Shown here piece after piece: positions 1-10,246 of a stretch of 32,049 bases of DNA. The stretch comes from Gracilaria vermiculophylla. Its lineage: Eukaryota > Rhodophyta > Florideophyceae > Gracilariales > Gracilariaceae. Location of the stretch: the NCBI GenBank assembly GCA_019155205.2, contig JAHNZQ020000004.1, positions 3,845,352-3,877,400 on the forward strand, written 5' to 3'. Position numbers and translations under genes: made by a program. The notes beneath the pieces were generated by a model that did no database searches, was not told where the DNA came from, and saw nothing but the letters and a program-made list of their open reading frames with translations. Within the stretch, counting starts at the first letter, position 1. Each line of letters begins with the position of its first letter.

Positions 1-1311
1 AGACAGTAGCGTACCTTCTATTTATAGTGCATACCCTCTGACGACACTCTTCGGGCTTTTGTTTTCGTCCCAGAGCATGACAAAACTTCAAACATGCCTC
101 TTGCTTCTTTTCTGAAGGATGCAGAAAAGGGTGCGATTAAAGCCCTTCATTGACAAAATCTATCGCACCGGAAGATTGCTGCAGCTATCAAATGTTCTAA
201 GACAGTTGTCAGGAATTATTTGAAGGATCCTGAAGCGCATGGAACGAAAAAAAGAAACGGTAGACCTCAAAACCTCACAGCCCGACAGAAACGAAGGCTC
301 TTTAATGAAGCCATAAAAACCGGGGAAAGCAGTTCCGTGCTCAAAAACAATCTGCAGCTCTCGGTATCCGTTTTTACACTCCGTCGTGCTCTTAAAGACA
401 AAAACTAATTTGCCTACAAGAAACCAAAACCGTCTTTGTTTTTGACGCCAAATCTCAAAAAACCCGTTTGGACTGGGCAGCAGAACACGTTACTCAGAGT
501 ACATTGCAGTGGCGCAAAGTAATATTTTCTGATGAGAAGAAATTTAGCTTGGACGGCACTGATAGGTTTTCGTCCTATTGGCATGCAGTGGGTTCTGAAG
601 CGCGTTTTTTTCAAAACGCCAAAAAGGAGGAGTAGGTCTCATGGTTTGTGGCTGTTTTTCTTATTTTGGGGAAGGTCCTTTGGTAATTATGAATAGAAAT
701 CAAGACTCCAAAAAATATACGAAGCTCCTTGCTGATAATTTATTAGATTGGGCCACTACAACGCACGGAGAATCATGGATTTTTCATCAAGAGAACTGTC
801 TTGTTCATGTATTTGGGCACTCTAAGGAATGGTTCACATAAAAGAAAATTGGTTTACTGTCGCGGCCGAGCCGTGCACCCGACATGAATCCCATGGAAAA
901 TCTTTGGGCTCTTCTGGCACGTCTTGTGTATTACAACCCACGTCAATTTGGTACTTTGGCCGAGCTAAAGGAAACAGTTTTTACTGATTGGGAAAAAATA
1001 AGTGATAAAAAACTTCAAGCTCATATTGACAGCATGCAGTGTCGCTGCGTAGCTGTCCTCGATGCCCAAGGGGCAAAAAAAAGGACTAAGCGAGTAATCG
1101 AGTTTCAGCTTTGAATAATTAAATTGGTCCTATACTTTTGAATGCTTAAAAGTAGAGTTTTATTGACTGCTCGTCTAATTTTAAGTTATCGAAATCATTT
1201 AGGACGGTTCTTGCTTTCTTTTGACTTAAGCGTATTGAAAATACAGAAATGTCGTGCCCAGTATGACTCGTATTTCATACATGACCGGTCTTATACTTTT
1301 GACGCGCACTG
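1..1311 (+). mobile_element. Tc1/mariner DD34E transposon 1, degenerate; left end uncertain
   Basis: This is a decayed Tc1-type DNA transposon carrying the transposase remnant at 94-1114. Its right end is recognisable: ...GCGCACTG ends at 1311 and is followed by TA at 1312-1313, matching the CAGTGCG-type terminus and TA target site of this superfamily. The left end is not clear. A CAGT at 4-7 could be the terminus, giving about 1.3 kb (a normal Tc1 size), but it lacks a TA before it and shows little similarity to the right end. Only nine bases (1312-1320) separate it from the next element. A 16-base subterminal similarity near 1127 and 1287 suggests a double-repeat end. Confidence 0.75.
94..1114 (+). 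pseudogene. Tc1-type transposase, broken
   Basis: The transposase would bind the element ends and catalyse cut-and-paste transposition. The frame opening with the ATG at 94 gives an N-terminal helix-turn-helix region and continues to 408 with one TGA at 151-153. The catalytic part then continues in two other frames (about 465-640, and 641-1114), so at least two frameshifts are present. A further TAA lies at 839-841. The first catalytic aspartate is in SDEKKF (about 530-550). At the second catalytic site the expected QDN reads QEN (HQENCLVH, about 786-810). The third site is seen in APDMNPMENLW (about 876-910), where the catalytic glutamate is kept. With two frameshifts, two stops and a changed catalytic residue it cannot encode a working enzyme. 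Family assignment is firm at superfamily level; the subfamily is not determined. Confidence 0.85.
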
Positions 1312-1320
1312 TATCGTATA

Positions 1321-1420
1321 CAGTGCGTTTCAAAAACATATTACCCCTAAAAAGTGCGCCAAAACTGTACTGTAGGCCATATTTTACAAATGGTCTATGT
1401 AGAATCGTTTCAAAAAGATA
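1321..1420 (+). repeat. Left IR/DR-type terminus of transposon 2
   Basis: The outer terminal repeat carries GTTTCAAAAACATA (1327-1340). A second, inner copy, GTTTCAAAAAGATA, lies 80 bp further in (1407-1420). Two direct repeats inside one inverted repeat resemble the IR/DR ends of Sleeping Beauty-like Tc1 elements, where they are transposase binding sites. Binding here is inferred. Confidence 0.75.
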
Positions 1421-1446
1421 TGTACACCGTCTACTTTCTAGTAAAA

Positions 1447-2443
1447 ATGGCTCGAGTTCCGCTGCTTTCCAAGCAGAAACATCATCAAATCATAAATTTA
1501 AACGGCAAGAAACACTCCGACAGTGCCATCGCTAAAACATTGAAGCGTTCTAGGGTCACAATTGACACTTTTCTCAAGAATCTTACTCTTAATGGATTAA
1601 AACGATCTCCGGGACGCCCTAAAAAGATCAGTCTAGCAGATGAAAGAGAAATGAAAAGAGAGTTTTGTAAAGAAAAAGTATCGATCAAAAGAATTGGAAA
1701 AATGCTCAATCGCAACGTTTCCAAATCAACTATATGGAGGCAGATAAACGACACAAATTTATTTAAATATAAAAACATTAAAAACATTTCCTTTTCTAAG
1801 ACCATCACAAGCAAAAAAGAGTTGACTAGTGTGCTAGAAAAACCTACTAGAAAACATTAATGGAAAAACGCTATTTTTTTACTGATGAAAAGAAGTTCAA
1901 TTTGGACGGACCATATTGCTACAAATTTTATTGGCATAATCTTCGTTAGGAACGTCACGATATTTATACCAGGCAGACAGGTGGAGGCTCTTCAATGTTC
2001 TGGATGGACATTTCTAAAAACGATCTCAGGAAAATTGCATTTATTGAAGCAACGATTAATGCGGTAAAGTACTAAGAAGTTTTATTCAATTATTTGCTAC
2101 CTCATGGTTTATGTTTTCGTAAAGAAAATTTCATTCTTCAACAGGATAATGCGCCTGTACATACTGCATTTTTAATCAAAAATTGGCTACAGGAGTCTAA
2201 GTATCTGTTTTAGAGTGGCCGGCGCGCTCACTAGATTTAAGCAGAATCGAAAACGTTTAAGGAGTACTGGCGAGGATGGTTTATGCGCATGGAATGCAGT
2301 TTGAGACAGTTGTTGAACTCAAAAACTGAATTAAAATTTGCTGGAAATCTATAACAGTTTCAAATGTGTAAACGTACATCAATTGGATGCCGAAACGTTG
2401 CATTAGCGTTACACAGAAGAAAGGATGCAAAATGAACTGTTGA
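1447..2443 (+). pseudogene. Tc1-type transposase of transposon 2, broken
   Basis: The start ATG at 1447 opens MARVPLLSK, followed by a paired-like DNA-binding region of two helix-turn-helix blocks joined by a GRPKK linker (about residues 55-60), typical of Tc1 transposases. The frame closes at 1860. The catalytic domain resumes in the next frame at 1860 with the first aspartate in FTDEKKFNLDG, so about one base has been gained or lost there. The second aspartate is in QQDNAPVH (about 2140-2163) and the glutamate in RIENV (about 2246-2260), spaced as in DD34E enzymes. Stops include TAG after HNLR near 1947, TAA near 2071 and TAG near 2212, and further frame changes follow. All three catalytic residues can be read but not in one frame. 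The terminal stop is a TGA at 2441-2443. Confidence 0.87.
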
Positions 2444-2474
2444 GCGTCGCGCAATAAAGATTTGTTATTGATGT

Positions 2475-2600
2475 CCGTATGTTTTTGAAAAGGTTTTTTG
2501 ACTTTACTTTTTTCTGAAACCTATTTTTGTAGGCGTACCGTATACATTTGGTATTTTTCTTCAGATTTCACAGCATGCCGTATGTTTTTGAAACAGTCTG
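2475..2600 (+). repeat. Right IR/DR-type terminus of transposon 2
   Basis: The 16-base sequence CCGTATGTTTTTGAAA occurs twice in the same orientation, at 2475-2490 and 2578-2593, 103 bp apart. The outer copy runs into the terminus ACAGTCTG and the TA at 2601. Together with the left end this makes a double-repeat inverted terminus. Confidence 0.8.
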
Positions 2601-2602
2601 TA

Positions 2603-2851
2603 TATCTGTTCCGTGCACTGCGCAAAACTGTCGTTTGGCAGACACACTAACCAACCACTTTTGAGCTTTTCTGCCTGAGAAAGGGCTGTTCCGAACAAGT
2701 GCAGTCCAGAGGATGCGCGATCATTTTCGCCTTCTTATTAGCCAGTTACGCATTTTCCTAAAGTGGTCCTGATTGGCCCTGATCGTACCCTGATGGGGCG
2801 CGCTGTAAGTATGACTTGTCTTTACTGTTAAAGGCCGTTCTATGCTTTTTT
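2603..2851. other. Spacer between transposon 2 and retrotransposon copy A
   Basis: There is no gene here. A short stretch near 2618-2645 (GTGCACTGCGCAAAACTGTC) resembles the subterminal TGCGCCAAAACTGT of the Tc1 family on either side and may be a remnant of another copy. Nothing else is recognised. Confidence 0.4.
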
Positions 2852-3405
2852 TGTACTACAGTGACTCCTAGAGAAATATGGTGGTGTGGCTTTATGGCGT
2901 GATATTCCAAAGGAGGGCTTGTATTTTATTAGCTGAGCCACATGGTGCATAATTGCGCCCGTATGCGCTACAGTATCCTTGAGTGACGGTAGAATTTATA
3001 TTTAATTTAGTTAGTTTATGCAGGTAATTACAACAGTAGTGAGACCTGCCGAGGCAGGCTCCTGGATTGATACTTAATCTGCCAAACGAGCTTCACCACT
3101 GTGGAAGAAAAGACAAGCACCCTTGAGTCGTCATCTACATTTCCGGTTGGAGACTCTCATCGATCATCCTCAGGTTTCTAAGCCGCCGATCCCCAGGTCG
3201 CATCATAGCAGCGCCTGTAGGAGCATTGTCCGCCCAGTGAACCTTCCCCTCTGCTTGGTGTTTGCGAATCCCCTTTAAGAATTCTCCCGGTTCGCGACAG
3301 CGGATACCGGAGACCAACTTTAGGAACACGCACCTTCGGAGTCAACAAAAACTCCTAACGGACGTTGTGCTTTACTACCTCGAAAAGAGAACTGACAGAA
3401 CCACA
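2852..3405 (+). repeat. 5' LTR of copy A
   Basis: This 554-bp repeat aligns along its full length with 11342-11893 and 19249-19801. It begins TGTACTACAGTG and ends ACCACA, giving TG...CA ends with a short imperfect inverted repeat. As a 5' LTR it would contain the promoter and transcription start, but none was mapped. A homologous AT-rich patch (about 2990-3030, TTTATATTTAATTTAG) is kept in all three LTRs. Confidence 0.92.
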
Positions 3406-3407
3406 AC

Positions 3408-3420
3408 TGGTCTCCCGACT
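3408..3420 (+). promoter_or_regulatory. Primer binding site of copy A
   Basis: TGGTCTCCCGACT begins two bases after the LTR end and is identical in copy B, while flanking bases differ. It starts with TGG, the complement of a tRNA CCA tail. The implied tRNA 3' end (CGGGAGACCA) with a C1-G72 pair and A73 fits tRNA-Tyr of the yeast type. The tRNA identity is inferred. Confidence 0.6.
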
Positions 3421-3561
3421 CTGAAGGTCACAGTTCCGAAAGGATTTGCAGAAGTCGCAGCAGAACCGTGTTCCTAGTTTGCAACGATCGGACCCCAACA
3501 GTGGAATTCTTCCTTAAGGTGATTCGGAAGTGAAAGATAATCACCCCCGACCTACTCCTCT

Positions 3562-5854
3562 ATGGAACCCTCAGAATACGCAATGGAAACCCCGTTCCAG
3601 GATTCTCAAACAACTGACTCCGTTGGTGGGCGCAGCACGCGCAGCGCTCCCCAGGAGATGGCCGCCAGACTGAAGGACCCTGAAAGTCTCCTTCGGAATC
3701 CTGGCTCCTCTGTGGAGCGTTTCCGATATTACCTTAGGAGAACGCATGATCGGAGGCAAGCGGAATCCCCCGCGACACCTCTGGAGAACGCCGATGTGGA
3801 GATTGAAGAACCACACACGGCATCGCAGCCGCCATCTCAGGAGCCTCAGAGACGGAAACACCCGGAGCCGAACTCCTTCCTGGAGTCGCTGGCTTCGTTC
3901 TTTCCGGATTGGCTCTCACAAGAGCTGGTCGAAAGAATACCTGCTGGTGTTGAAGCCCACTTCGGAGCGCACCTCCACGTCCTGGTGGGGGAATTCTCAA
4001 CGGAGAGCACTCACCGTGCTGTGGATGCTTTGCTGGATTCTGAACCCTTCCTTGAGGTGATCACAGATGTTATCCATGCGGCGGTTCTTTCTCAAACCGC
4101 ACACCTGCTCCCCGCAGCGACGTTTCAAAGTCATTCTTCCGTACAGCAGAGGTTCCCTCTATCAACACCTAAGGTGACCCCGGGCAGAGAACGTCAGGAT
4201 ACTGCCACCCCCTACAGTGGATGAGGAAAGGATACTGCCATAGGGAAACAGGACCATCTCAGGAATCTTGCTATGCATCTTCTGGACCTGATGCCCTACG
4301 GAAGACGACAGGATACCGTTCGCGAAGGTTTTTACCCAAGGAGAGAAGGACTGGATACTCCTTGGGTCCATCGCAATAACGGGGGTATCGTCAGTAACCC
4401 AGACCACTTCAAAAAAAAACGCCGAAAGAAACGGAGGGAGAAAAGACGCAAGCGAGACACAGATATGGAGAGAAACTCAGACTCTGAATCCGTGAACAGC
4501 TCCATCTCAGAGGACAGTATACCTCCCAAGAAGAAAAGCAGAAGGGTCCGGAAGGTCGTCCCGCTTAACGACCTCTTCGCCAAAGTGGTGGATTATGACA
4601 CTTACAGGTTCAATGATCGCTCCACTCTTTACGAGGCGTCGGTCGCTAAACCACTCACGAAGATCCAGCGCCGCATGGATGTTTAAATGAAGAAGCGCTC
4701 CTTCTCAAACGAAGACCCCATCTCGGTGTTGAATTTTCTCACGCGCTTCCGTTCAGCGTGTAATACCAATGGTGTCCATGAAGGTGCCGCCGTTTGGTGC
4801 TTTCAGTTCTACCTCACAGGCTAAGCGCACTCGCTGGTGCACCTGCGCCTCACCGGGGAGAGCACTATTTTGAATGACACTGGAACGGAGATCTCGACGA
4901 CGTACCCGGAGATGGTGAAATTCCTCCTGAAAAGGTACGCCACGGACGAGGTGATAGTTAATGCTGACGCTGAAGTCACCTCCTATAGGTTGAACACGGT
5001 AATGACCAAGGTGCAGTCCTCACAGAAACTGTGGACGAAAGCCTTACGGTGTGGAAACGTGTACACCGAACGGCGGTGGAAGGCGTTGTTTGTTAAGGAA
5101 CTCCTTCCCTCGATACGCGCGAGGAGGCGTAATCACCTGACAACGCACCCAAAGACCACCTATACGGAGCTAGCGTGTTTCGCGGAACCCTATGGGGATG
5201 CCCACCGTGCCGCGCGTCGCAGCCACGCTCCACTGTCAGACCAACCGGCGTCCTCAAGGACCCATCTGGCACCCGCCCGGACTTTGGACTCCAGCACCTT
5301 GGAGGAGATCGACGAGCTCACGCTCATAGGAGAGCAAGAGGCCCTGGCCCTCACATACACCTACTCTCAGGGAGCACCGTCTAGGACGAAGACACCCTCG
5401 TCTTCCACTCCGTGCTCCTTTCCAGGACCTTACAGGAGTGTCCGATTTGCGAAACTCGAGGCTACCCGCCACCTTGCAGGATTTCCTTGTCTCGAAAGCC
5501 TGTACACTGTACGACTCTTACCCCGGCAATGAGGGCTGTCATTTTGCTGGAACGGGAGAAAGACTTCCAAAACTTGAAGGACACACCAACGGAGATCGGA
5601 AGTTATTGAACAGCGTATCGCGACATCAGCTCCCCTCAAGAAATCTACAGTTACCGTGCTCTACCGGGAGTGCAGCCTGTCCCACTGTCACTTGCACCCG
5701 CAACGCAGGTGCCGGTATCCAAGCAGGTCGCACGTCAGGGGAACACGTCGAATCTCGATGCACAACCGCAGATGCCGTCTTTGACTAGAAATCAGCCCCT
5801 CTCCAACCGGGAAACACCTCGGGGCCACTCGTAGAGGCTCCACGTGGCTCCTTA
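3562..5854 (+). pseudogene. gag: gag of copy A, broken
   Basis: Gag would form the virus-like particle and package element RNA. The ATG at 3562 corresponds to the copy B gag start, after a leader of about 156 bases. The frame continues with nonsense codons at 4222 (GGA to TGA), 4684 (GAA to TAA) and 4822 (CAA to TAA), judged against copy B. A one-base deletion near 5453 then shifts the frame, and another stop lies at 5607. The order is an acidic/proline-rich N-terminal region, a very basic patch (about 4408-4455), a serine/acidic segment, the retrotransposon gag core (about 4690-5160), and a short cysteine-histidine motif whose first part is altered. The copy B gag stop codon is not conserved here. 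It is not functional. Confidence 0.85.
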
Positions 5855-8800
5855 CCATCGAGCCTCAGATCCACGGAGGTCGCCTTCAGGAAAGGGGGAG
5901 AGGCCGTCTGCTCCGTCAACGCAGAATCGGCGGGCCCCCCAATCCCGTTGGACCCACTCGGGACCTTTGAGGATTCTGTTTACAAGCTCAGCCATGAGAA
6001 TTACAAGGTATTCGACTCTAGAGGATGTTCCCCGCCCGCCTCCATCACGATGCGCGCTATCCTCGACACCTTAGCTGGCCCCAATCTGGTGCACGCCGAC
6101 GTGCTCCCGCGTTCTGCTCTTGTGCTCTTGGCTCCTAGAGGACTGGAAAGCTCCCTACGGTGCGCGATGCGTCGCGTCGAGCATTGATCATCTTTAAAGC
6201 AATCTCCCTGTACCTCCGGTTGGGCTCCTTACAGGTGAAAGTGTGGTTCCTCGTGGCGACCAACTTGGCCGCATAATGTATATCTGGCACTTCCTTTGTA
6301 GACAAGTATGTACGGGCAATCTACCCACACCCGCGGAAGGTGACGTTTTAAGACGCCGCCCCTGTAGATATCGTCTCCGCATCTTCAAGACCGGACGTCC
6401 ACCGCAGGTCACGTGGGTAATCCAAGGAGACGCATTCGAATAAACTCCGGGTGGTTAACAGCATCGAAATACCCGCGAGGAGTCAGGCCAAAGTTTGGGT
6501 GCAGACCTCTACATCTGGCCTTTCATTCCTACAGGGGAGTCCCCACCTGACGACGAAACAGCACTCCATGATGGCGAACGGTGTTATGGAAATAATACCA
6601 AACATTTATTCCCTTCATGGTTGTGCTCGCCAACCTGAAGAAGTCGCCATTACGGCTCCAGAAAGGAACTTTTGTCGGATTGGCACTACCCGCCCCGGCA
6701 GGCCTGGCTCATCTTCCTCGTGCGCAAGACCTTGCGGACCGAGATGCAATCGTCACCATGGAGGCTGAAGCGACTTCAACGGCTTCAGAGGAAGAGAATC
6801 CTGCCTTCTAGCAGGAGAAGCTCCAAATTGGCGAGGATTTCGAAGGGTATCGCCTTCAGATAGTGGAGATTCCATCCGCCTTTGAGGACATTTGGTCTCG
6901 CTGCCTTGGTTAGGTCAGCCTAGCCAAAGACAGGATCTAGCTCACACCGGATGCAAATCCGGTACATCAACTCCCGGGAAGGGCCGGACCAAACGCGAGC
7001 GATTTTGAACGCGATGAGGTCCACCGGATGCTGGAGAAGGGCGTTATCGAGCCTTCGAAATCCGTATGGGCCTCCCCGGTGGTGTTTGTGAAGAAAACAT
7101 CTGGCTCCTAAATGTTCTGTATTGACTACAGACGCCTCAACGAGGTGGCGGGAAGCGATTCGTACCCGATACCCCGTATGGATGAATGCATCGACTCCTT
7201 AGGTGATGCGTCCATATTCTCTACGCTGGATGCCAACAGCGGCTACTGGCAGATTGAGATGGACGACTCCGATAAGGATAAGACAACTTTCACCTCGCAC
7301 TGTGGGATCTTCAGATTCCTGAGGATGCCATTTGGATTGAAGAATGCACCCGCTACGTTCCAACGAGCGGTGTACATAATCCTGTCAAAGGTAAAGTTGC
7401 GATACGCCTTGGTGTATACTGATGATTTCATCATATACTTCCGCAGCGTGGAGAAGCAATTCATTCATGTAAAGCACGTGCTCCAACTTCTAAAGGATGC
7501 TGGACTCACCCTAAAGCTAGAGAAAATTTTCAAGTCCTTGCTGGTTTACCTGGTGCACGTTGTGCTCCCAGGCCACTTACAGGTTTCCAGAAAACCTCAA
7601 GACGCCATTATGGAAGCTCACACTCCCACAAACAAAATGGAGATCCGCTTCTTCCTGGGGTTATGTAATATATTCCGAACGTTTGTACCGAATTTTTCCC
7701 ATATAGTGGCGCCGTTAAATCGCCTCTTGGAGAAAGACAAGCCAAATCAATTGGATATCCTGACGGACGAGGAGTTTGAAGCCGTTAACACCCTGAAGAG
7801 GAGAGAAATAGAACCACCGATCTTGGTACTTCCGAAGCGGCACGGCCGAATGGTGCAGGACACTGACGCCTGTAAGTACCAGGTTGGATGTGCCCTCCTA
7901 CAGGAACAACCCGAAGGAGGATTTCAACCCATCAGATACTGGAGTCGCAGCCTCACACCTACGGAATGGAACTACTTCACCTCCTAGCGCGAATTCCCTG
8001 CCATCGTGTGGGTGGTTTTGCTTTTTCGCCAGTACCTGGAAGGCGCACGTTTCACCTTGCGGACGGACCACGCACCACTGAAGTGGATACTGTCTTTGAA
8101 AGATGTTTCCGGCCGCTTGGAATAGTGGAGGCTACGCCTCCTGGAGTTCGAGTTTGACATCGTCCACCGTCCTGGCATAAAACACCAAGCAGCGGACGCG
8201 CTCTCGCAATTCTTCACCGACGGAGAAGACAAAACACCTTTGGAGGACAACATCCCGTGTCTGAACATAGAAGATTCCGACGGGAAAGAAAGATCCGATG
8301 GAGAAGGTTTGGAATGCTGTGAACCTGGAAAAAGGTATAGTGGACTCCCTGAGGTTATGGCTCTTGTTGTGGAGCAGAAAGAAGTTCTTTCCATCCCCGT
8401 AGTGGAGTTCCCGAAGGACCAGAGTACGGGTGCGTACTGCAAGGAGTGCCTTGCCACTGTGGGCAGTCTAACATCGTCATTTGATGTAGACAAGGAAGGC
8501 GTGATTGTACGCTACGCTTCCCTGGATGACGCTCTCCAAAAGGTGGTCCCGACGAAACTATAGGCGAGGGTGCTGTATCCCCTGCACTATCCTCGCCTGA
8601 CCGGGCACCCTGATGGGTCGCGGATGTATTTCACCATGCGGAGGGAGTTCTGTTGGCCGAATATGGCTAATGACGCCTTCCAAACGGTGGCAGACTGCTA
8701 TTCCTGCGCCGCCACTAGGCGAAATATACGAAAAAACCTGACGCCGCTCACTCTGTACCCACCTTCAGGACCTTTGGAGTTTGTGGCCATGGACATCCTG

Positions 8801-9976
8801 GGTCCTCTCCCCAAGACAGAGCGACGACACAGATTTGTCCTCGTAATCACTGATCGTTTCGCGAAGATCACGCGTGCTATCCCCCTCCTGAGCACTACTG
8901 CAGCAGTGATTGCCGACGCCTTTCTGGAGCATTGAATTTACCCCTACGGGATACTGTTGTACCTCCTTACGGAAAATCACCCCCAGTTCGCGGCGAAGCT
9001 CTTCAGCGCCGTCTCCGCAATGCTGGGGATGAAACAGTTGTTAACAACTGCCTATCACCCCCAGACAAACGGACAGGCTGAAAGGTTCAACAGGACCATC
9101 GCCTCGAGGCTGAAGCACTACATCGCAGACCACCAGAAGGATTGGGACGCATGTGTGGGCCCCTTCACGTATGCATACAACCTGCAGGTGCACCGCTCCA
9201 CGAGAACCGCTCCTTTCAATCTGGTGCTCTCGTGTATTCCACCAAGTTCCGTCATTGCGGCACGCGCCACGGCGCACACGGCGGACGGGCCACAGGCGCC
9301 AATAGCGTTGCAAGCCAAACGCTCTATCATAAGGCGGTATGAGAACGCACTCTCCCTCGCAAAAGAGAGACTCAACGCCTCGCAGAGGAGATAAAAACAG
9401 GACTTCGACCGGAAGGTGAAGGAAGGCCCTCACCTGAAGGAAGGTGACGAGGTTTTTGTCGATAAATCCAGGGAAACATCCAACGAACGACCGGAAATTA
9501 CGCGCAAGTTATCGCCGACCACCTCACGGCCTTACAAAGTCCTGGCCACCTATAAGGACACTGTCGCCATTGAGGATAACGGGCTCAGGGACGTCATCTT
9601 TCGTGATAGGGTGACAAAAGTCCTGACGCCTAACTCCTCAGGAATGCCCGCCACCCCACCTCAGGGACAACGCGCGGAACTTCCTCATCCAACCACCTCA
9701 AGAGTGAAGACACCGCTGGATCAGGGGAGCCGCATCACTGCTCTCGGTGAACCATTGCTGATGGACCCAGACGCCATCATAACCCCTGAAGGTGACATCC
9801 TCTACGCGGTGGACCATATCGTCTCCCACCGACAAACCCCTCCAAGAATACTGTACCGCGTCCGCTAGTATGGGTATATCTTGAGGGACAACACGGGAGA
9901 ACCTCCGAAACACATCCCAGAGAACTTTCTTAGGCGATACCACGCCAATTTGGTGCGGAAATGCCTCTTTACATAG
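5438..9976 (+). pseudogene. pol: pol of copy A (PR-RT-RNase H-IN-chromodomain), broken
   Basis: This encoded the protease, reverse transcriptase, RNase H and integrase of the element. The protease site reads DTL instead of DTG (about 6064-6072). From about 6617 to the terminal TAG at 9974-9976 the whole region stays in one frame but has about ten in-frame stops. Reverse transcriptase is seen from about 7010 with FCIDYRRLNEV, FLRMPFGLKNAPATFQ and the active site YTDD (about 7417-7428). RNase H follows (DTDAC near 7860; HRPGIKHQAADALS near 8165-8206). The integrase zinc finger begins near 8584 and the first catalytic aspartate is in AMDILGP. The second reads TEN instead of TDN (about 8968). The glutamate is in NGQAERFN. 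A GPY/F-like module is at about 9490-9620, and a chromodomain (about 9790-9960) has its conserved tryptophan changed to TAG. This copy preserves the reverse transcriptase-to-integrase part that falls in the assembly gap of copy B. Confidence 0.9.
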
Positions 9977-9988
9977 GCGCTTCCGTTT

Positions 9989-10006
9989 AAAAAAGGGGGA
10001 GGGGGG
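9989..10006 (+). promoter_or_regulatory. Internal polypurine tract of copy A
   Basis: An 18-base run of A then G (AAAAAAGGGGGAGGGGGG) follows the pol stop by 12 bases and is followed by CCCCC. The same arrangement exists in copy B at 17485-17501. It looks like a plus-strand priming site but is far from the 3' LTR, so it may be a second priming site. Function is inferred. Confidence 0.45.
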
Positions 10007-10246
10007 CCCCCAACCGGAGTTGTTTTTCGTCTCCGTGGTCTATCCCCTACCTGGAGTTCTCATATTCGCCTCCAGGATGCCGTTGCTCGCATTTCGCATG
10101 CTCCTGCGGCGGCACTTCCTTTCTCTGAGCCCGTGGGCACGGCCTAATCATATTGGAACTACAGTTCATGGAGCTTCTGCTCCAACCGAAGGATCTTTTA
10201 TTCCGCCGCTACCAGGAACGAACTCCCATCGGCAGATTTCTTTCAC

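Larger units (their letters stand above)
1321..2600 (+). mobile_element. Tc1/mariner DD34E transposon 2, complete ends, dead transposase
   Basis: This 1,280-bp element has both ends and a TA on each side (1319-1320 and 2601-2602), the hallmark target duplication of Tc1/mariner. The left end CAGTGCGTTTCAAAAACATA (1321-1340) pairs with the right end, whose reverse complement begins CAGACTGTTTCAAAAACATA. It is the same family as the element at 20532-21804: both share the inner 5' sequence around TTACCCCTAAAAAGTGCGCC and a colinear 3' untranslated part. The transposase inside is disrupted. Confidence 0.92.
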
